Shown: positions 46,739 through 55,776, numbered from the stretch's first letter. The stretch is 64,000 nucleotides of DNA from Yoonia rosea (GCF_900156505.1 NZ_FTPR01000003.1:186001-250000), one strand, 5' to 3'. Notes: a model not told the origin generated them from the letters alone. A program made the numbers and translations.

Positions 46739-47670
46739 AGTGCGGCTTCCAGTTGTGCCCAGCGGTCTGGTGCGGGCAATCCCAGGCGCAACCAGTCAGG
46801 GGCATAAGGGAATGTTCGCGACCAGACGTGGCCTCTGGCAAGTCTGGTTTGAAGGGCTGTTGCATCATCCACTTGGTAGAGCCGGAAGAGCGAGGTGCCG
46901 CCGACCAACGCCGCCCCCGTTTGTGTCATCAGCCTGTCTATCCGTGTTGTGTCATCTGCCAGTCGGATGCGGGTTTCATCCGCCCATGCCGGATCGGAGA
47001 GCGCTTCGGCCCCGATGGCGAGGGCGGGGCCGGATACCTGCCATGGTCCCAGCAGGTCGCGCAGTTTGGCAATGATGACGGGATCGCCAATGGCGAAGCC
47101 AAGGCGTAGCCCTGCAAGCCCCCAGAACTTGCCGAAGCTCTTGAGTACAACCGTGCCGGGGCGTGCTGCCAGATGGATCAGCGACTGATCGGGTATGATA
47201 TCGCAGAAACTTTCGTCAATGATCGTATAGGCGGCATCCAGATCGCTGACCTGCCATATGTGTCCGTCGGGATTGTTGGGGTGTACCGCGACCAAAGCGT
47301 GGCTTGGGTCTTGACCCAAGTGCCACCCTGCTGCGGCAAAGGCTGCGCCATGTTCATTATACGTGGGGCCGGGGATGCAGACCTCGCCTGTCGGAATGAC
47401 ACGGGGCAGCGCTGCAATAATGGCTGAGGCGCCAGCCGCACCGAGGATTGCGGCATCGTCAGGGACGTTCCAGAAGCGCCGCGCGAGTGCGTAGAGCCGC
47501 GCAAAGGCAGCCTCGTCCGGTAGTGCTGTCCATGCGTCATGGGGGAGGGCGGGCATAGGATATGGCACCGGATTGATCCCCGTTGAAAGATCCAGCCAGC
47601 CGGCACGGTCGCCGCCGTGGGCCACAATCGCGGCATCAATGCCGCCGCCATGATCGCGCTTCTCTATCAT
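46735..47670 (-). CDS. cobC: Threonine-phosphate decarboxylase CobC (class I/II aminotransferase fold)
   Basis: This 311-residue PLP enzyme makes (R)-1-aminopropan-2-ol phosphate for the cobalamin nucleotide loop. The N-terminal HGGDRAGWLDLSTGINP motif (quoted in part: DLSTGINP) and the PLP lysine in VLKSFGKFWGLAG identify it. The ATG at 47670 overlaps the stop of the DUF1636 gene (ATGA). It is followed by cbiB, its natural partner. Confidence 0.92.
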   Translation of the reverse strand: MIEKRDHGGGIDAAIVAHGGDRAGWLDLSTGINPVPYPMPALPHDAWTALPDEAAFARLYALARRFWNVPDDAAILGAAGASAIIAALPRVIPTGEVCIPGPTYNEHGAAFAAAGWHLGQDPSHALVAVHPNNPDGHIWQVSDLDAAYTIIDESFCDIIPDQSLIHLAARPGTVVLKSFGKFWGLAGLRLGFAIGDPVIIAKLRDLLGPWQVSGPALAIGAEALSDPAWADETRIRLADDTTRIDRLMTQTGAALVGGTSLFRLYQVDDATALQTRLARGHVWSRTFPYAPDWLRLGLPAPDRWAQLEAAL

Positions 47671-48038
47671 TCTTTTGGCAATGGCGGGTGACGGGTGACG
47701 AAATGGCCCTTCACCGCCTGCGGCCACGTCCGGTAGGGCACTTGCCCCGTTTCCGATTCCGCGTGGGCTGCGGCGTAGGCGACAATGCCTTCTGCCGCCT
47801 CGCGCGATGGAGTAAATGTGCCTAAGGTATAGTTCAACTTGCCTTCACCCTGAATTGCGACATTGCAAGCGTTCTTGCAGCCCATCAAGCATGAAACACG
47901 CCGCGTTTTGACCGTTTCTATACCGCTCGCCGCGGTCTCGATCAATTCGGCCAGCACTTCCCCGTCGGTTTGGGCCATGTCGCCCGCGTCCCAGCCCTCT
48001 TGTTTGCAGGTGTCGCAGATCGTGATCCAGGTTGTCAT
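47667..48038 (-). CDS. DUF1636 family protein, Cys-rich (thioredoxin-like ferredoxin type)
   Basis: A 123-residue protein with two cysteine pairs: ICDTCKQ near the N terminus and SCLMGCKNACNVA in the middle. This arrangement resembles thioredoxin-like [2Fe-2S] proteins and fits a metal or iron-sulfur site. DUF1636 genes commonly sit in cobalamin clusters. It is translationally coupled to cobC. Function unknown; a redox role in corrin synthesis is inferred. Confidence 0.8.
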   Translation of the reverse strand: MTTWITICDTCKQEGWDAGDMAQTDGEVLAELIETAASGIETVKTRRVSCLMGCKNACNVAIQGEGKLNYTLGTFTPSREAAEGIVAYAAAHAESETGQVPYRTWPQAVKGHFVTRHPPLPKE

Positions 48039-48140
48039 ACTTTTTCTGCCCAATATTTTTGCGGTTCTTCAAGCGGATTTTCGCCTCGCTTTCAAGCGAA
48101 TGCGCGTAAGCCTGCCTTTTAGGATAGGTGCCGTGTTCAC

Positions 48141-48161
48141 GTTAACACTTCGTTAACACTT
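48141..48161. repeat. Twin GTTAACACTT direct repeat upstream of the receiver gene
   Basis: GTTAACACTT occurs at 48141-48150 and 48152-48161, one helical turn (11 bp) apart, about 80 bp before the receiver-protein start. It could be a tandem activator site. Confidence 0.5.
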
Positions 48162-48237
48162 TGGGCACAGTGCTGTCCTACCAGGGTTAAAAAACCATCA
48201 ACTTAATTCCTAAAACTGTCTCGAACGGGGAGTAATT

Positions 48238-48630
48238 ATGCGCGCTCTAATTGTCCAACGAAATGAAAATCTCGGAGGCGTTTGGCAGCGGCATCTTGAG
48301 CGGCTTGAGGTCGAAGTTACCCTTGTTCAAAGTGCGGAACGCGCATTGAACCTGATCGCGGTGGAGTGCTTTGACGTGATCGTCCTTGATCTGATGCCTG
48401 TGGAGGTGGGCGCATTGGCGGTCGCCGATCTGGTCCGTTTTCGGCAACCGCGCGCAAATATCGTCTTTGTCACGGATACCACCTTTTTCTCAGATGGTTC
48501 TATCTTCAACTACGCAGCCAACGCGCGGGCCTTTGTAAAGACCGCAACGCCGCCGCAGGACCTCGCGGCGATCGTCCACCACTATGGTACTACTGCCCTC
48601 GATCATGCGGCGCGTCGTAATCCAGTGTAG
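48238..48630 (+). CDS. Degenerate response-regulator receiver-domain protein
   Basis: This 130-residue single-domain protein has the CheY-like fold: the phospho-acceptor Asp is likely in VIVLDLMP (residue 51), and Thr (FVTDTT) and Lys (FVKTA) counterparts are present. The acidic Mg-binding pair expected after the first strand is missing (LIVQRNEN). Phosphorylation may therefore be weak or absent. No output domain follows. It overlaps the convergent reductase gene by 41 nt at the 3' ends. Confidence 0.8.
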   Translation: MRALIVQRNENLGGVWQRHLERLEVEVTLVQSAERALNLIAVECFDVIVLDLMPVEVGALAVADLVRFRQPRANIVFVTDTTFFSDGSIFNYAANARAFVKTATPPQDLAAIVHHYGTTALDHAARRNPV

Positions 48631-49567
48631 GATTGATCGGGAGAATACGGTGCGGGTTAATGGTGTCGTGACTATAGTGATAGTGCCGCACGATATGCGC
48701 CATATTCACGGTCTCGGCGACGCCCGGCATCTGATATAGCTCGCGCATGTATCCTGACAGGTTCGGATAATCCGCGATTCGCTTGCGATTGCATTTGAAA
48801 TGCAGGTGATAGACCGGATCAAATCGCACCAGCGTGGTCCAGAGGCGCCAGTCGGCTTCTGTCAGGCGGTCACCCATCAGGTAGCGGTTCTCGCTGAGGC
48901 GGTCCTCGAGCCAGTCGAGCGTGTCAAAAAGCGGATAGACAGCCTTGTCATAGGCCTCTTGCGTGGTGGCAAAACCTGATTTGTAAACGCCGTTGTTCAG
49001 GGTGTCGTAAATCCGGTCATTGACCGGAGCGATGGCCTCGCGCAGTTCTTTCGGCCAGTAATCATCGGTATTGCCCGTGATGTGGTCAAAGGCGGAATTC
49101 AGCATCCGGATAATCTCGGAGCTTTCGTTTGAAACAATCGTTTCGCGTTCTTTGTCCCACAGAATCGGCACAGTGACGCGGCCGTTCATATCGGGCAGCG
49201 CCTTCAGATAGATATCGCGCGCAAAAGGCAGACCATATAGCGTATCACCTGTTGCGCCGTCCTCATCGGTTTCAAAGGTCCAGCCATCAGAAAGCATGTC
49301 AGGGTGAACAGCGGAAATGCTGATATGGTCGGTCAGGTCTTTCAACTGGCGAAACACCAGCGTGCGGTGCGCCCAGGGGCAGGCGTATGAAACATAAAGA
49401 TGATAGCGCCCGCTTTTTGCTTCAAAGCCGCCCTCGCCGGAAGGGCCCGCTGATCCGTCTGCCGTGATCCAGTTGCGAAACTGTGCTTCCTTGCGCTCGA
49501 AAGCACCGCCAGATTTCTTGGTGTCGTACCAGACGTCATGCCAAACGCCGTCTACAAGCTGGCCCAT
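48590..49567 (-). CDS. Glutathionyl-hydroquinone reductase (GST family)
   Basis: A 325-residue GST-fold protein of the YqjG/ECM4 type. The catalytic cysteine motif YACPWAHRT lies near residue 58, followed by the C-terminal helical domain with YLMGDRLTEADWRLW. The enzyme removes glutathione from glutathionyl-hydroquinones. It is monocistronic on the minus strand. Confidence 0.9.
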   Translation of the reverse strand: MGQLVDGVWHDVWYDTKKSGGAFERKEAQFRNWITADGSAGPSGEGGFEAKSGRYHLYVSYACPWAHRTLVFRQLKDLTDHISISAVHPDMLSDGWTFETDEDGATGDTLYGLPFARDIYLKALPDMNGRVTVPILWDKERETIVSNESSEIIRMLNSAFDHITGNTDDYWPKELREAIAPVNDRIYDTLNNGVYKSGFATTQEAYDKAVYPLFDTLDWLEDRLSENRYLMGDRLTEADWRLWTTLVRFDPVYHLHFKCNRKRIADYPNLSGYMRELYQMPGVAETVNMAHIVRHYHYSHDTINPHRILPINPTLDYDAPHDRGQ

Positions 49568-49871
49568 TTTGTCATCCTTCCATTGTTGCGTCAGGACCTA
49601 ACGTGCTCGCAGCATAAAACAAATGCCTGCGAAGGCGCATGCTTGGTGCACCAGTGCACAGAGCGCCGTTTCAGTCTGCCGCCGCAAGACGTGATTGCGT
49701 CGCTTAAGCGTTTGCTCATACGTCCCGCTCTGTTTATACCATCCCCGACGACGCCGCGCTGCGGCCAGAGAGGTTGGAGATGAAGCAGTCGACCCAAAAC
49801 GGGGACTGGACATCACATCGTCAAGACCCGCCTGTCGGGGCCTCTTGTGATGACAAAAACGGAGGATGCCC
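49568..49871 (+). other. 300-bp leader region before the corrin operon
   Basis: No protein gene is supported here. On the plus strand CTGCCGCCGCAA (49676-49687) and CAAGACCCGCCTG (49822-49834) resemble, respectively, parts of the conserved core and B12 box of cobalamin riboswitches, but the order and intervening helices do not match well. CATCACA (49811-49817) can pair with TGTGATG (49846-49852) around the second match. Either a divergent leader or chance. Confidence 0.25.
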
Positions 49872-50081
49872 ATGCGGGGACTGCTGATACTTTTCTTTCT
49901 CTTTGCCGGAACATCGGCCTTTGCGCATCCAGGTCACTGGGCCGAAGTTGCGGGTCATGGTCATTGGGTTGCAGGTGCGGCGATTGCGCTTGCCGGTCTG
50001 GTGGCCCTTTGGGGCGAGTTGAAAAAGAAGAAAGAAGACGCAGAGCCAGAGGACGAAGAGCTGGAAGAGGAAAACGCATGA
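49872..50081 (+). CDS. Small His-rich membrane protein at the head of the corrin operon
   Basis: This 69-residue protein has a signal-like hydrophobic N terminus (GLLILFFLFAGTSAFA), a histidine-rich stretch (HPGHWAEVAGHGHW), a second hydrophobic segment and a very acidic tail. The chosen ATG has GGAGG 7 nt upstream. The His residues would face the periplasm, and with the cobalt genes downstream a part in metal uptake is likely. Its stop overlaps the start of cbiX. Confidence 0.7.
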   Translation: MRGLLILFFLFAGTSAFAHPGHWAEVAGHGHWVAGAAIALAGLVALWGELKKKKEDAEPEDEELEEENA

Positions 50082-51307
50082 AAACCGGCGTCATGATCTG
50101 CGGCCACGGATCGCGCAGTCAATCCGCCGTGGACGAGTTCGCGACCCTTGCAGACAAACTGCCCGCATATCTGCCGGATGACTGGATGACCGAGTATGGC
50201 TATCTGGAATTTGCCAACCCTGTGATCCGTGATGGTCTGGACAAGCTGCGCGAGGCCGGGTGCGCGCGCATCTTGGCTGTGCCCGGCATGCTATTTGCCG
50301 CGATGCACGCCAAGAATGACATCCCGACGGTTCTGAATACCTATGCGGCCAAACACGGAATTGCGGTGCAATACGGGCGTGAATTGGGCGTTGATCCCAA
50401 GATGATCGCGGCCGCCGCTGGACGTATTCAGGACGCCGTTGATCAAGCCAACGCGGACCATGGCGCGCTGCCCCTGACCGAAACCTGTCTTGTGGTGATC
50501 GGGCGCGGGGCATCCGATCCCGATGCCAACGGAAACGTGGCCAAGATCGCGCGGATGCTGCAAGAGGGGATCGGCTTTGGCTGGTGCGAAGTGGGCTATT
50601 CCGGCGTGACTTTCCCACTGGTAGAACCCTGCCTGCAACATGTAGCGCGCCTGCCATATCAGCGCGTCATTGTGTTTCCGTATTTCTTGTTCTCGGGCAT
50701 TTTGATCGACCGGATTTACGGCTTTACCGATCAGGTTGCCGCGGAACACCCCGGCATCCAATTTGTCAAAGCGGGTTATTTGGGCGATCACCCGAAAGTG
50801 CTGGAGACCTTTGCTGAACGTATTATGGAACAGGTCAGTGCGACGCCGCCACCGAACTGCGGCATCTGCGGCTACCGCAGTCAGGTGCTGGCGCTCGAAG
50901 AGGGCAAGAGCCACAAGATCAGCGCCGAGGACCGCGCGCACCCTGCCTTTGGTGCCGTGCCGCCCTCCACCTGTGTGATGTGCAAATACCGCACGGCTGT
51001 TCTGGGCTTTGAGGGCGAGGTCGGGGCTGTGCAGGAAAGTCACCACCATCATGTCGAAGGCCAAGGCGCCAGCGCACCCGGTTCGAATGTGGCCGATTGC
51101 AGCCTGTGTGACACCTTCTGCACCGGCATGTGCCGGCTTGTGGCTGCGGATCATCACCATGATCACCACCACCATCATCATCACGACCACGACCATGGTC
51201 ACCACCACCACCATGATCACGATCATGATCACCACCATGCGCCTTATCCTCATGCGAAGCATCCGCATGGTCCCGAAAGCGCGCGCAAATCCAAAGCCAA
51301 AACCTAA
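50078..51307 (+). CDS. cbiX: Sirohydrochlorin cobaltochelatase CbiX, long form with His-rich tail
   Basis: A 409-residue chelatase that inserts cobalt into the early corrin intermediate. The N-terminal CbiX region starts with the active His of GHGSRSQ (residue 10) and covers about 1-250. A linker holds two repeated motifs, CGICGYRSQVL (261-271) and CVMCKYRTAVL (299-309), then CSLCDTFCTGMC (341-352), which could bind an iron-sulfur cluster. Residues 359-398 are almost only His and Asp, suited to cobalt storage. Overlaps the previous gene by 4 nt and is followed by cobH. Confidence 0.9.
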   Translation: MKTGVMICGHGSRSQSAVDEFATLADKLPAYLPDDWMTEYGYLEFANPVIRDGLDKLREAGCARILAVPGMLFAAMHAKNDIPTVLNTYAAKHGIAVQYGRELGVDPKMIAAAAGRIQDAVDQANADHGALPLTETCLVVIGRGASDPDANGNVAKIARMLQEGIGFGWCEVGYSGVTFPLVEPCLQHVARLPYQRVIVFPYFLFSGILIDRIYGFTDQVAAEHPGIQFVKAGYLGDHPKVLETFAERIMEQVSATPPPNCGICGYRSQVLALEEGKSHKISAEDRAHPAFGAVPPSTCVMCKYRTAVLGFEGEVGAVQESHHHHVEGQGASAPGSNVADCSLCDTFCTGMCRLVAADHHHDHHHHHHHDHDHGHHHHHDHDHDHHHAPYPHAKHPHGPESARKSKAKT

Positions 51308-51334
51308 GGTTCACGGCAAGCGAAAGACAGCAAT

Positions 51335-51970
51335 TTGCGCCCCTACGAAAAAGACCCTTCCGCGATCTACGCGCAAAGCTTTGCAACGGTCCGCGATGAG
51401 GCGCGGCTTGACCGGTTCGCGCCTGCGATGCAGCCACTGATCACGCGGCTGATCCATGCCTGTGGCATGATCGAGGTCGCGGATCGGCTGGCTTTTTCGC
51501 AAGGTGCTGCGGATGCCGGGCGCGCAGCGCTTGCCGCTGGTGCGCCGGTGCTCTGCGATTGCGAAATGGTGGGTGCGGGGATCATCCGCCGCTACCTGCC
51601 CGCAAATAACGAGGTGATCGTCACGCTGAACGATCCCGCGGTGCCGGGTTTGGCGCAGCATATCGGGAATACACGCTCTGCTGCCGCGGTGGAGCTGTGG
51701 CGCGACCGCATCGCGGGTGCAGTGGTCGCTATCGGTAACGCGCCGACGGCGCTTTTCCATTTGCTTGAGCTGCTTGATGCGGGCTGGCCGAAACCTGCGG
51801 TCATCCTTGGTTTTCCTGTGGGTTTCGTCGGTGCCGCTGAAAGCAAAGCAGAGCTGGCCGCAAACCCGCGCGGTTGTGACTATGTCGCCCTGCGCGGGCG
51901 GCGCGGTGGTTCCGCGATGGCTTCGGCAGCAGTGAATGCTTTGGCAGCGGGGCTACCGGAAGATGTATAA
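51335..51970 (+). CDS. cobH: Precorrin-8X methylmutase
   Basis: This 211-residue enzyme moves a methyl group from C11 to C12 to give hydrogenobyrinate. The TTG start (RPYEKDPSAIYAQSF) has a GAAAG-type site upstream. The active His lies in RLIHACGMIE (near residue 43), and the CDCEMVGAGI motif follows. The gene is 27 nt after cbiX and precedes cobL on the same strand. Confidence 0.93.
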   Translation: MRPYEKDPSAIYAQSFATVRDEARLDRFAPAMQPLITRLIHACGMIEVADRLAFSQGAADAGRAALAAGAPVLCDCEMVGAGIIRRYLPANNEVIVTLNDPAVPGLAQHIGNTRSAAAVELWRDRIAGAVVAIGNAPTALFHLLELLDAGWPKPAVILGFPVGFVGAAESKAELAANPRGCDYVALRGRRGGSAMASAAVNALAAGLPEDV

Positions 51971-52032
51971 CAATGCGCTTGTCAGCCCCTGTGGGCCCTC
52001 CGCGCGAAGCCGCCGACAGGGGGCGCCAAGCG

Positions 52033-53235
52033 ATGACTGATCCCTGGCTGCATATCGTGGGGATTGGCGAAGACGGGATGGAGGGGCTTGTCCCTGCAAC
52101 CCGCGCCGTGGTCGAGGCCGCCGAGGTGATCATTGGTGGTGACCGGCACCATACACTGACGGAAACGGTTACGGCCGAGCGTCTGGCATGGCCGCATCCC
52201 TTTGACGCGCTGATCTCGACCATTGAAAACCTGCGCGGCAGGCGTGTTGTGATCCTTGCGACCGGTGATCCGCTCTGGTTTTCGGTGGGCGCGCGGATCG
52301 GACGTGCGATAAATCCGGCCGAGATCGTCTACCACCCGCAGCTTTCTGCCTTTCAGTTGGCGGCGGCGCGCATGGGCTGGTCCCTGCCGGATGTTGAAAC
52401 GCTCACGGTGCATGGTCGTCCGGTCGAGCAGATGATCGCCTTTATCCAGCCTGATGCGCAATTGCTGGTGCTGACGACAGGGGCCGAAACCCCCGGCCAG
52501 ATCGCCCGTTTCCTCACCGAGCGCGGCTTTGGCAAATCCCGCATGACGGTACTTGCCGCGATGGGTGGCAAGGATGAAGCACGCTTTGATGGGCTGGCCG
52601 AAAGCTGGGATCATACGGTGCCTGCTTTCAATACGCTTGCTGTTGAATGCGTCGCCGCACCTGATGCGGCGCTTCTGCCGCGTGTGCCGGGGCTGGCGGA
52701 TGATCTGTTCCTGTCTGACGGGACAATGACCAAGCAAGAGGTGCGCGCCGCGACTGTCGCCAAGCTGATGCCGATGCGCGGGGCGCTCTTGTGGGACATC
52801 GGCACAGGCTGTGGATCGGTGGCAATCGAATGGATGCGCGCGGCACGCTATGCCCGTGCCGTCGGGATTGAACCGCGCGCGGATCGTCGTGCGATGGCTG
52901 CGGCGAATGCGCTGGCGCTGGGCGTGCCGAAACTGGCCTTGGTGGAAGGGTCGGTGCCTGCGGCGCTGACTGGGCTGGACGCACCGGACGCTATTTTCAT
53001 CGGTGGCGGTCTGAGCCGCGAGACCTTTGACGCGGCATGGGCGGCCTTGCGTCCCTTGGGCCGGTTGGTGGCCAACGCAGTGACACTGGAAAGCGAGGCC
53101 GAGTTGATTGCGCTGCACAAAGAACACGGCGGCGATCTTGTGAAACTGCAGGTTCACCGCGCAGAGCCTGTGGGCCGTCTGACGGGCTGGCGTCCGTCGA
53201 TGCCGGTCACCCAGTGGAGCCTTGTAAAGCGATGA
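52033..53235 (+). CDS. cobL: Precorrin-6Y C5,15-methyltransferase (decarboxylating), CbiE-CbiT fusion
   Basis: A 400-residue bifunctional methyltransferase. The N-terminal CbiE half begins HIVGIGEDGMEG and has the ATGDPLWFS segment; the C-terminal CbiT half has the SAM motif WDIGTGCGSVAIEW (near 260). It methylates C5 and C15 and removes the C12 acetate carboxyl. The upstream ATG at 51973 is in frame but the added residues look unrelated. Its stop overlaps the start of cobI. Confidence 0.93.
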   Translation: MTDPWLHIVGIGEDGMEGLVPATRAVVEAAEVIIGGDRHHTLTETVTAERLAWPHPFDALISTIENLRGRRVVILATGDPLWFSVGARIGRAINPAEIVYHPQLSAFQLAAARMGWSLPDVETLTVHGRPVEQMIAFIQPDAQLLVLTTGAETPGQIARFLTERGFGKSRMTVLAAMGGKDEARFDGLAESWDHTVPAFNTLAVECVAAPDAALLPRVPGLADDLFLSDGTMTKQEVRAATVAKLMPMRGALLWDIGTGCGSVAIEWMRAARYARAVGIEPRADRRAMAAANALALGVPKLALVEGSVPAALTGLDAPDAIFIGGGLSRETFDAAWAALRPLGRLVANAVTLESEAELIALHKEHGGDLVKLQVHRAEPVGRLTGWRPSMPVTQWSLVKR

Positions 53236-53933
53236 CAGGGGTTTTGTATGGTGTGGGGCTCGGGCCGGGTGCGCCTGATTTGATGACACTGCGCGCTGCA
53301 CGGCTGATTGAGGGTGCAGGTGTAGTGGCCTATCCCACGCTTGCAGGCGCTGCGAGTTTTGCCCGTGCGATAGCAGCGGATTTGATCCCTGCAGACGCGC
53401 AGGAAATTATCATGGATGTTCCGATGTCGGTCGAGCGGGCCCCAGCGCAGGCGGCCTATGACAAAGGGGCGGCGGAAATTGCGGCGGCTCTCGATGCAGG
53501 CCATGACGTTGTTTGCTTGTGTGAGGGCGATCCCTTCTTTTATGGCTCCTTCATGTATCTTTTTGCGCGACTCTCCGGCACTTACCGCGTTGAGATCGTG
53601 CCAGGCGTGACCTCTGTCACGGCCTGTGCCGCCCGTGCGCGGATGCCACTGGCCGCCCGCAACGAGCGGTTGACGGTTTTGCCTGGCCCTTTGCCAGAGG
53701 ACGAATTGCGCGCGCGGATCGAAGGTGCGGAAAGCGTTGTGATCATGAAGGTCGGGCGGCATCTGGCCAAGATCAAAGGTGTGATTGATGCCCTCGGCCT
53801 GACCGAAGGTGCGGTTTATGTCGAGCGTGCAACGCTGCCGGAAGAGGTGGTCTTGCCGCTGGCGGATGCCCCTGAGAAGGCACCATATTTTTCAATGATT
53901 TTGCTGACAAAAGGGGCCGATCCGTGGCTATGA
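53232..53933 (+). CDS. cobI: Precorrin-2 C20-methyltransferase
   Basis: This 233-residue tetrapyrrole methylase has GVGLGPGAPDLMTL at the N terminus and CEGDPFFYGSFMYL in the middle, both SAM-binding features of CobI/CbiL. It methylates C20 of precorrin-2 or its cobalt form. ATGA overlaps at both ends tie it to cobL and to the cbiG-cobJ fusion. Confidence 0.93.
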   Translation: MTGVLYGVGLGPGAPDLMTLRAARLIEGAGVVAYPTLAGAASFARAIAADLIPADAQEIIMDVPMSVERAPAQAAYDKGAAEIAAALDAGHDVVCLCEGDPFFYGSFMYLFARLSGTYRVEIVPGVTSVTACAARARMPLAARNERLTVLPGPLPEDELRARIEGAESVVIMKVGRHLAKIKGVIDALGLTEGAVYVERATLPEEVVLPLADAPEKAPYFSMILLTKGADPWL

Positions 53934-55732
53934 AATCCGTCGTATTGGCGCTTTCGCGCTCTGGTGAGCCGACAGCCCACAAGGTCGCCGCCGTGCTTGG
54001 TGCCCAAGTCCATGGGCGCGAGGGCCGCGTTGATCAAGCGGATGCGTTTTTTGCCAATGCGCTGGATCACGCGCGTGATTTGTTCGCGGCGGGTGTGCCG
54101 ATTGTGGGGGTCTGTGCCTCGGGGATCCTGATCCGTGCGGTCGCCCCGCTCTTGGCGGATAAGACCACTGAACCGCCGGTGATTTCCGTGTCCGATGATG
54201 GCGCGGTTGTTGTGCCGCTTTTGGGCGGGCATCGTGGGGCCAACAAACTGTCGGCGACAATTGCGCAGGCGCTGAACGCCGTCTCTGCCGTGACAACGGC
54301 GGGGGATGTGGCCCTCGGGATTGCCTTGGATGAACCGCCCGCAGGTTGGCGATTGGTCAACCGCATCGATGCCAAAGCGGCGATGGCCGGCTTGCTGGCG
54401 GGTGGCGGCGCGCAGGTGAACGGTGATGCGCCTTGGCTGGCCGGTCTGCCACAAGGTGAAGGTCTGCGCCTGTCTTGCACGATGCCGCGGCAGACTGATC
54501 TGGGGGCTGACCATTTGCAGTTTGCCCCTCAGCGTGTGGCTTTGGGCGTGGGGTGTGCCCGCAATTGCCCGCCTGCGGAACTGGCGGCATTGGTCAAGGA
54601 TGTGCTGCAAGAGGCGGGGATTGCGCCCGAGGCGGTGCATTCGGTCAATACGATCACGCTGAAAGGCGATGAGCCTGCGATTATCGCTTTAGCGGGTGAT
54701 CTTGGCGTGCCGATGCGGTTGTTTGAGGCCGAAGCGCTGGAGGCGGAAACGCCGCGTTTGGCGAACCCGTCCGACGTTGTATTTGCCGAAGTCGGCACGC
54801 ACGGCGTGGCCGAAGCCGCCGCACTGGCGCAAGCCGGCGCGGAGGGCGAATTTTTGGTGACCAAGCGCAAGACGGCCAATGCGACCTGTGCGCTTGTTGT
54901 GACGCCGGAGCCTGTGGTGGAACTGGCGGGCCGTGCGCGGGGTCGCTTGTCCGTCGTCGGCATCGGACCCGGTCAGGCAGCATGGCGCACGCCCGAGGTA
55001 TCGCGACTGGTGTCCGAGGCCGAAGAGCTTGTGGGCTACGGGCTCTATATTGATTTGTTGGGGGCCTTGGCCGTGGGCAAGGCGCGGTCAGATTTTCCGT
55101 TGGGTGGGGAAGAGGACCGCTGCCGCTATGCGCTGGAACAGGCGGGGCAGGGCAAGAACGTGGCGCTGGTCTGCTCTGGCGATGCGGGTATTTATGCGAT
55201 GGCCGCACTTGTGTTCGAACTGTTGGATCGTGGCCCTGACCAGATGGGCGTGTCGGATGCGGCGCGGCGGGTCGAGGTCGTCTGTTCGCCCGGTGTGAGT
55301 GCGCTGCAAGGTGCGGCAGCGCGCGCCGGTGCACCTTTGGGCCATGATTTTTGTGCGATTTCATTGTCGGATTTGCTGACGCCGCGTGAGGATATTGTGA
55401 AGCGGTTGAATGCTGCAGCGATAGGCGATTTCGTGATCGCGTTCTATAATCCGGTCTCGATGCGCAGGCGCACGCTGTTGGCAGAAGCGCGTGATATCTT
55501 GTTGCAGCATCGTCCACCAGAGACGCCGGTGATGTTGGCATCGTCCTTGGGGCGGCCAGAGGAACATATTCGCTATCGTCGTCTGGATGAGTTGCAGGTG
55601 GATGAGGTGGATATGTTGACGGTTGTTTTGGTGGGCTCGTCGCATTCAAAGCTGGCGGCTCTTGGCGAAGGGCCACGGATGTATACGCCGCGCGGCTATG
55701 CGCGCAAGATTGACGGGGATCTGGCGGGATGA
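53930..55732 (+). CDS. cobJ: CbiG-CobJ fusion: cobalamin hydrolase-like domains plus precorrin-3B C17-methyltransferase
   Basis: A 600-residue fusion. Residues 1-125 are CbiG N-terminal domain (GGHRGANKLSATIA), about 205-325 are the CbiG C-terminal/CobE domain (VALGVGCARNCPPAEL), and about 340-600 are CobJ with the methylase motifs GIGPGQAAWRTPE, VCSGDAGIYAMA and FYNPVSMRR. CobJ contracts the ring and methylates C17; CbiG opens the delta-lactone in the cobalt-first pathway. Having both in one chain suggests the product is passed between them. ATG at 53930 overlaps the cobI stop. Confidence 0.9.
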   Translation: MKSVVLALSRSGEPTAHKVAAVLGAQVHGREGRVDQADAFFANALDHARDLFAAGVPIVGVCASGILIRAVAPLLADKTTEPPVISVSDDGAVVVPLLGGHRGANKLSATIAQALNAVSAVTTAGDVALGIALDEPPAGWRLVNRIDAKAAMAGLLAGGGAQVNGDAPWLAGLPQGEGLRLSCTMPRQTDLGADHLQFAPQRVALGVGCARNCPPAELAALVKDVLQEAGIAPEAVHSVNTITLKGDEPAIIALAGDLGVPMRLFEAEALEAETPRLANPSDVVFAEVGTHGVAEAAALAQAGAEGEFLVTKRKTANATCALVVTPEPVVELAGRARGRLSVVGIGPGQAAWRTPEVSRLVSEAEELVGYGLYIDLLGALAVGKARSDFPLGGEEDRCRYALEQAGQGKNVALVCSGDAGIYAMAALVFELLDRGPDQMGVSDAARRVEVVCSPGVSALQGAAARAGAPLGHDFCAISLSDLLTPREDIVKRLNAAAIGDFVIAFYNPVSMRRRTLLAEARDILLQHRPPETPVMLASSLGRPEEHIRYRRLDELQVDEVDMLTVVLVGSSHSKLAALGEGPRMYTPRGYARKIDGDLAG

Positions 55733-55776
55733 CGCTTTTTGGCTGGCGCCAAATGCGCCCCACCCGCCATCCCGTG

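Noticed and set aside
49598..49873. A 91-codon minus-strand frame in the leader before the corrin operon
   Set aside because: Basic, patternless translation with no family resemblance; the region is more likely untranslated.
51075..51095. GGTTCGAAT-type sequence resembling a tRNA T-loop
   Set aside because: It lies within cbiX coding sequence and no cloverleaf arms surround it.
51000..51268. Repetitive CAC/CAT tract in cbiX as a microsatellite or CRISPR-like array
   Set aside because: It is the coding sequence of the His-rich tail, without regular spacers.
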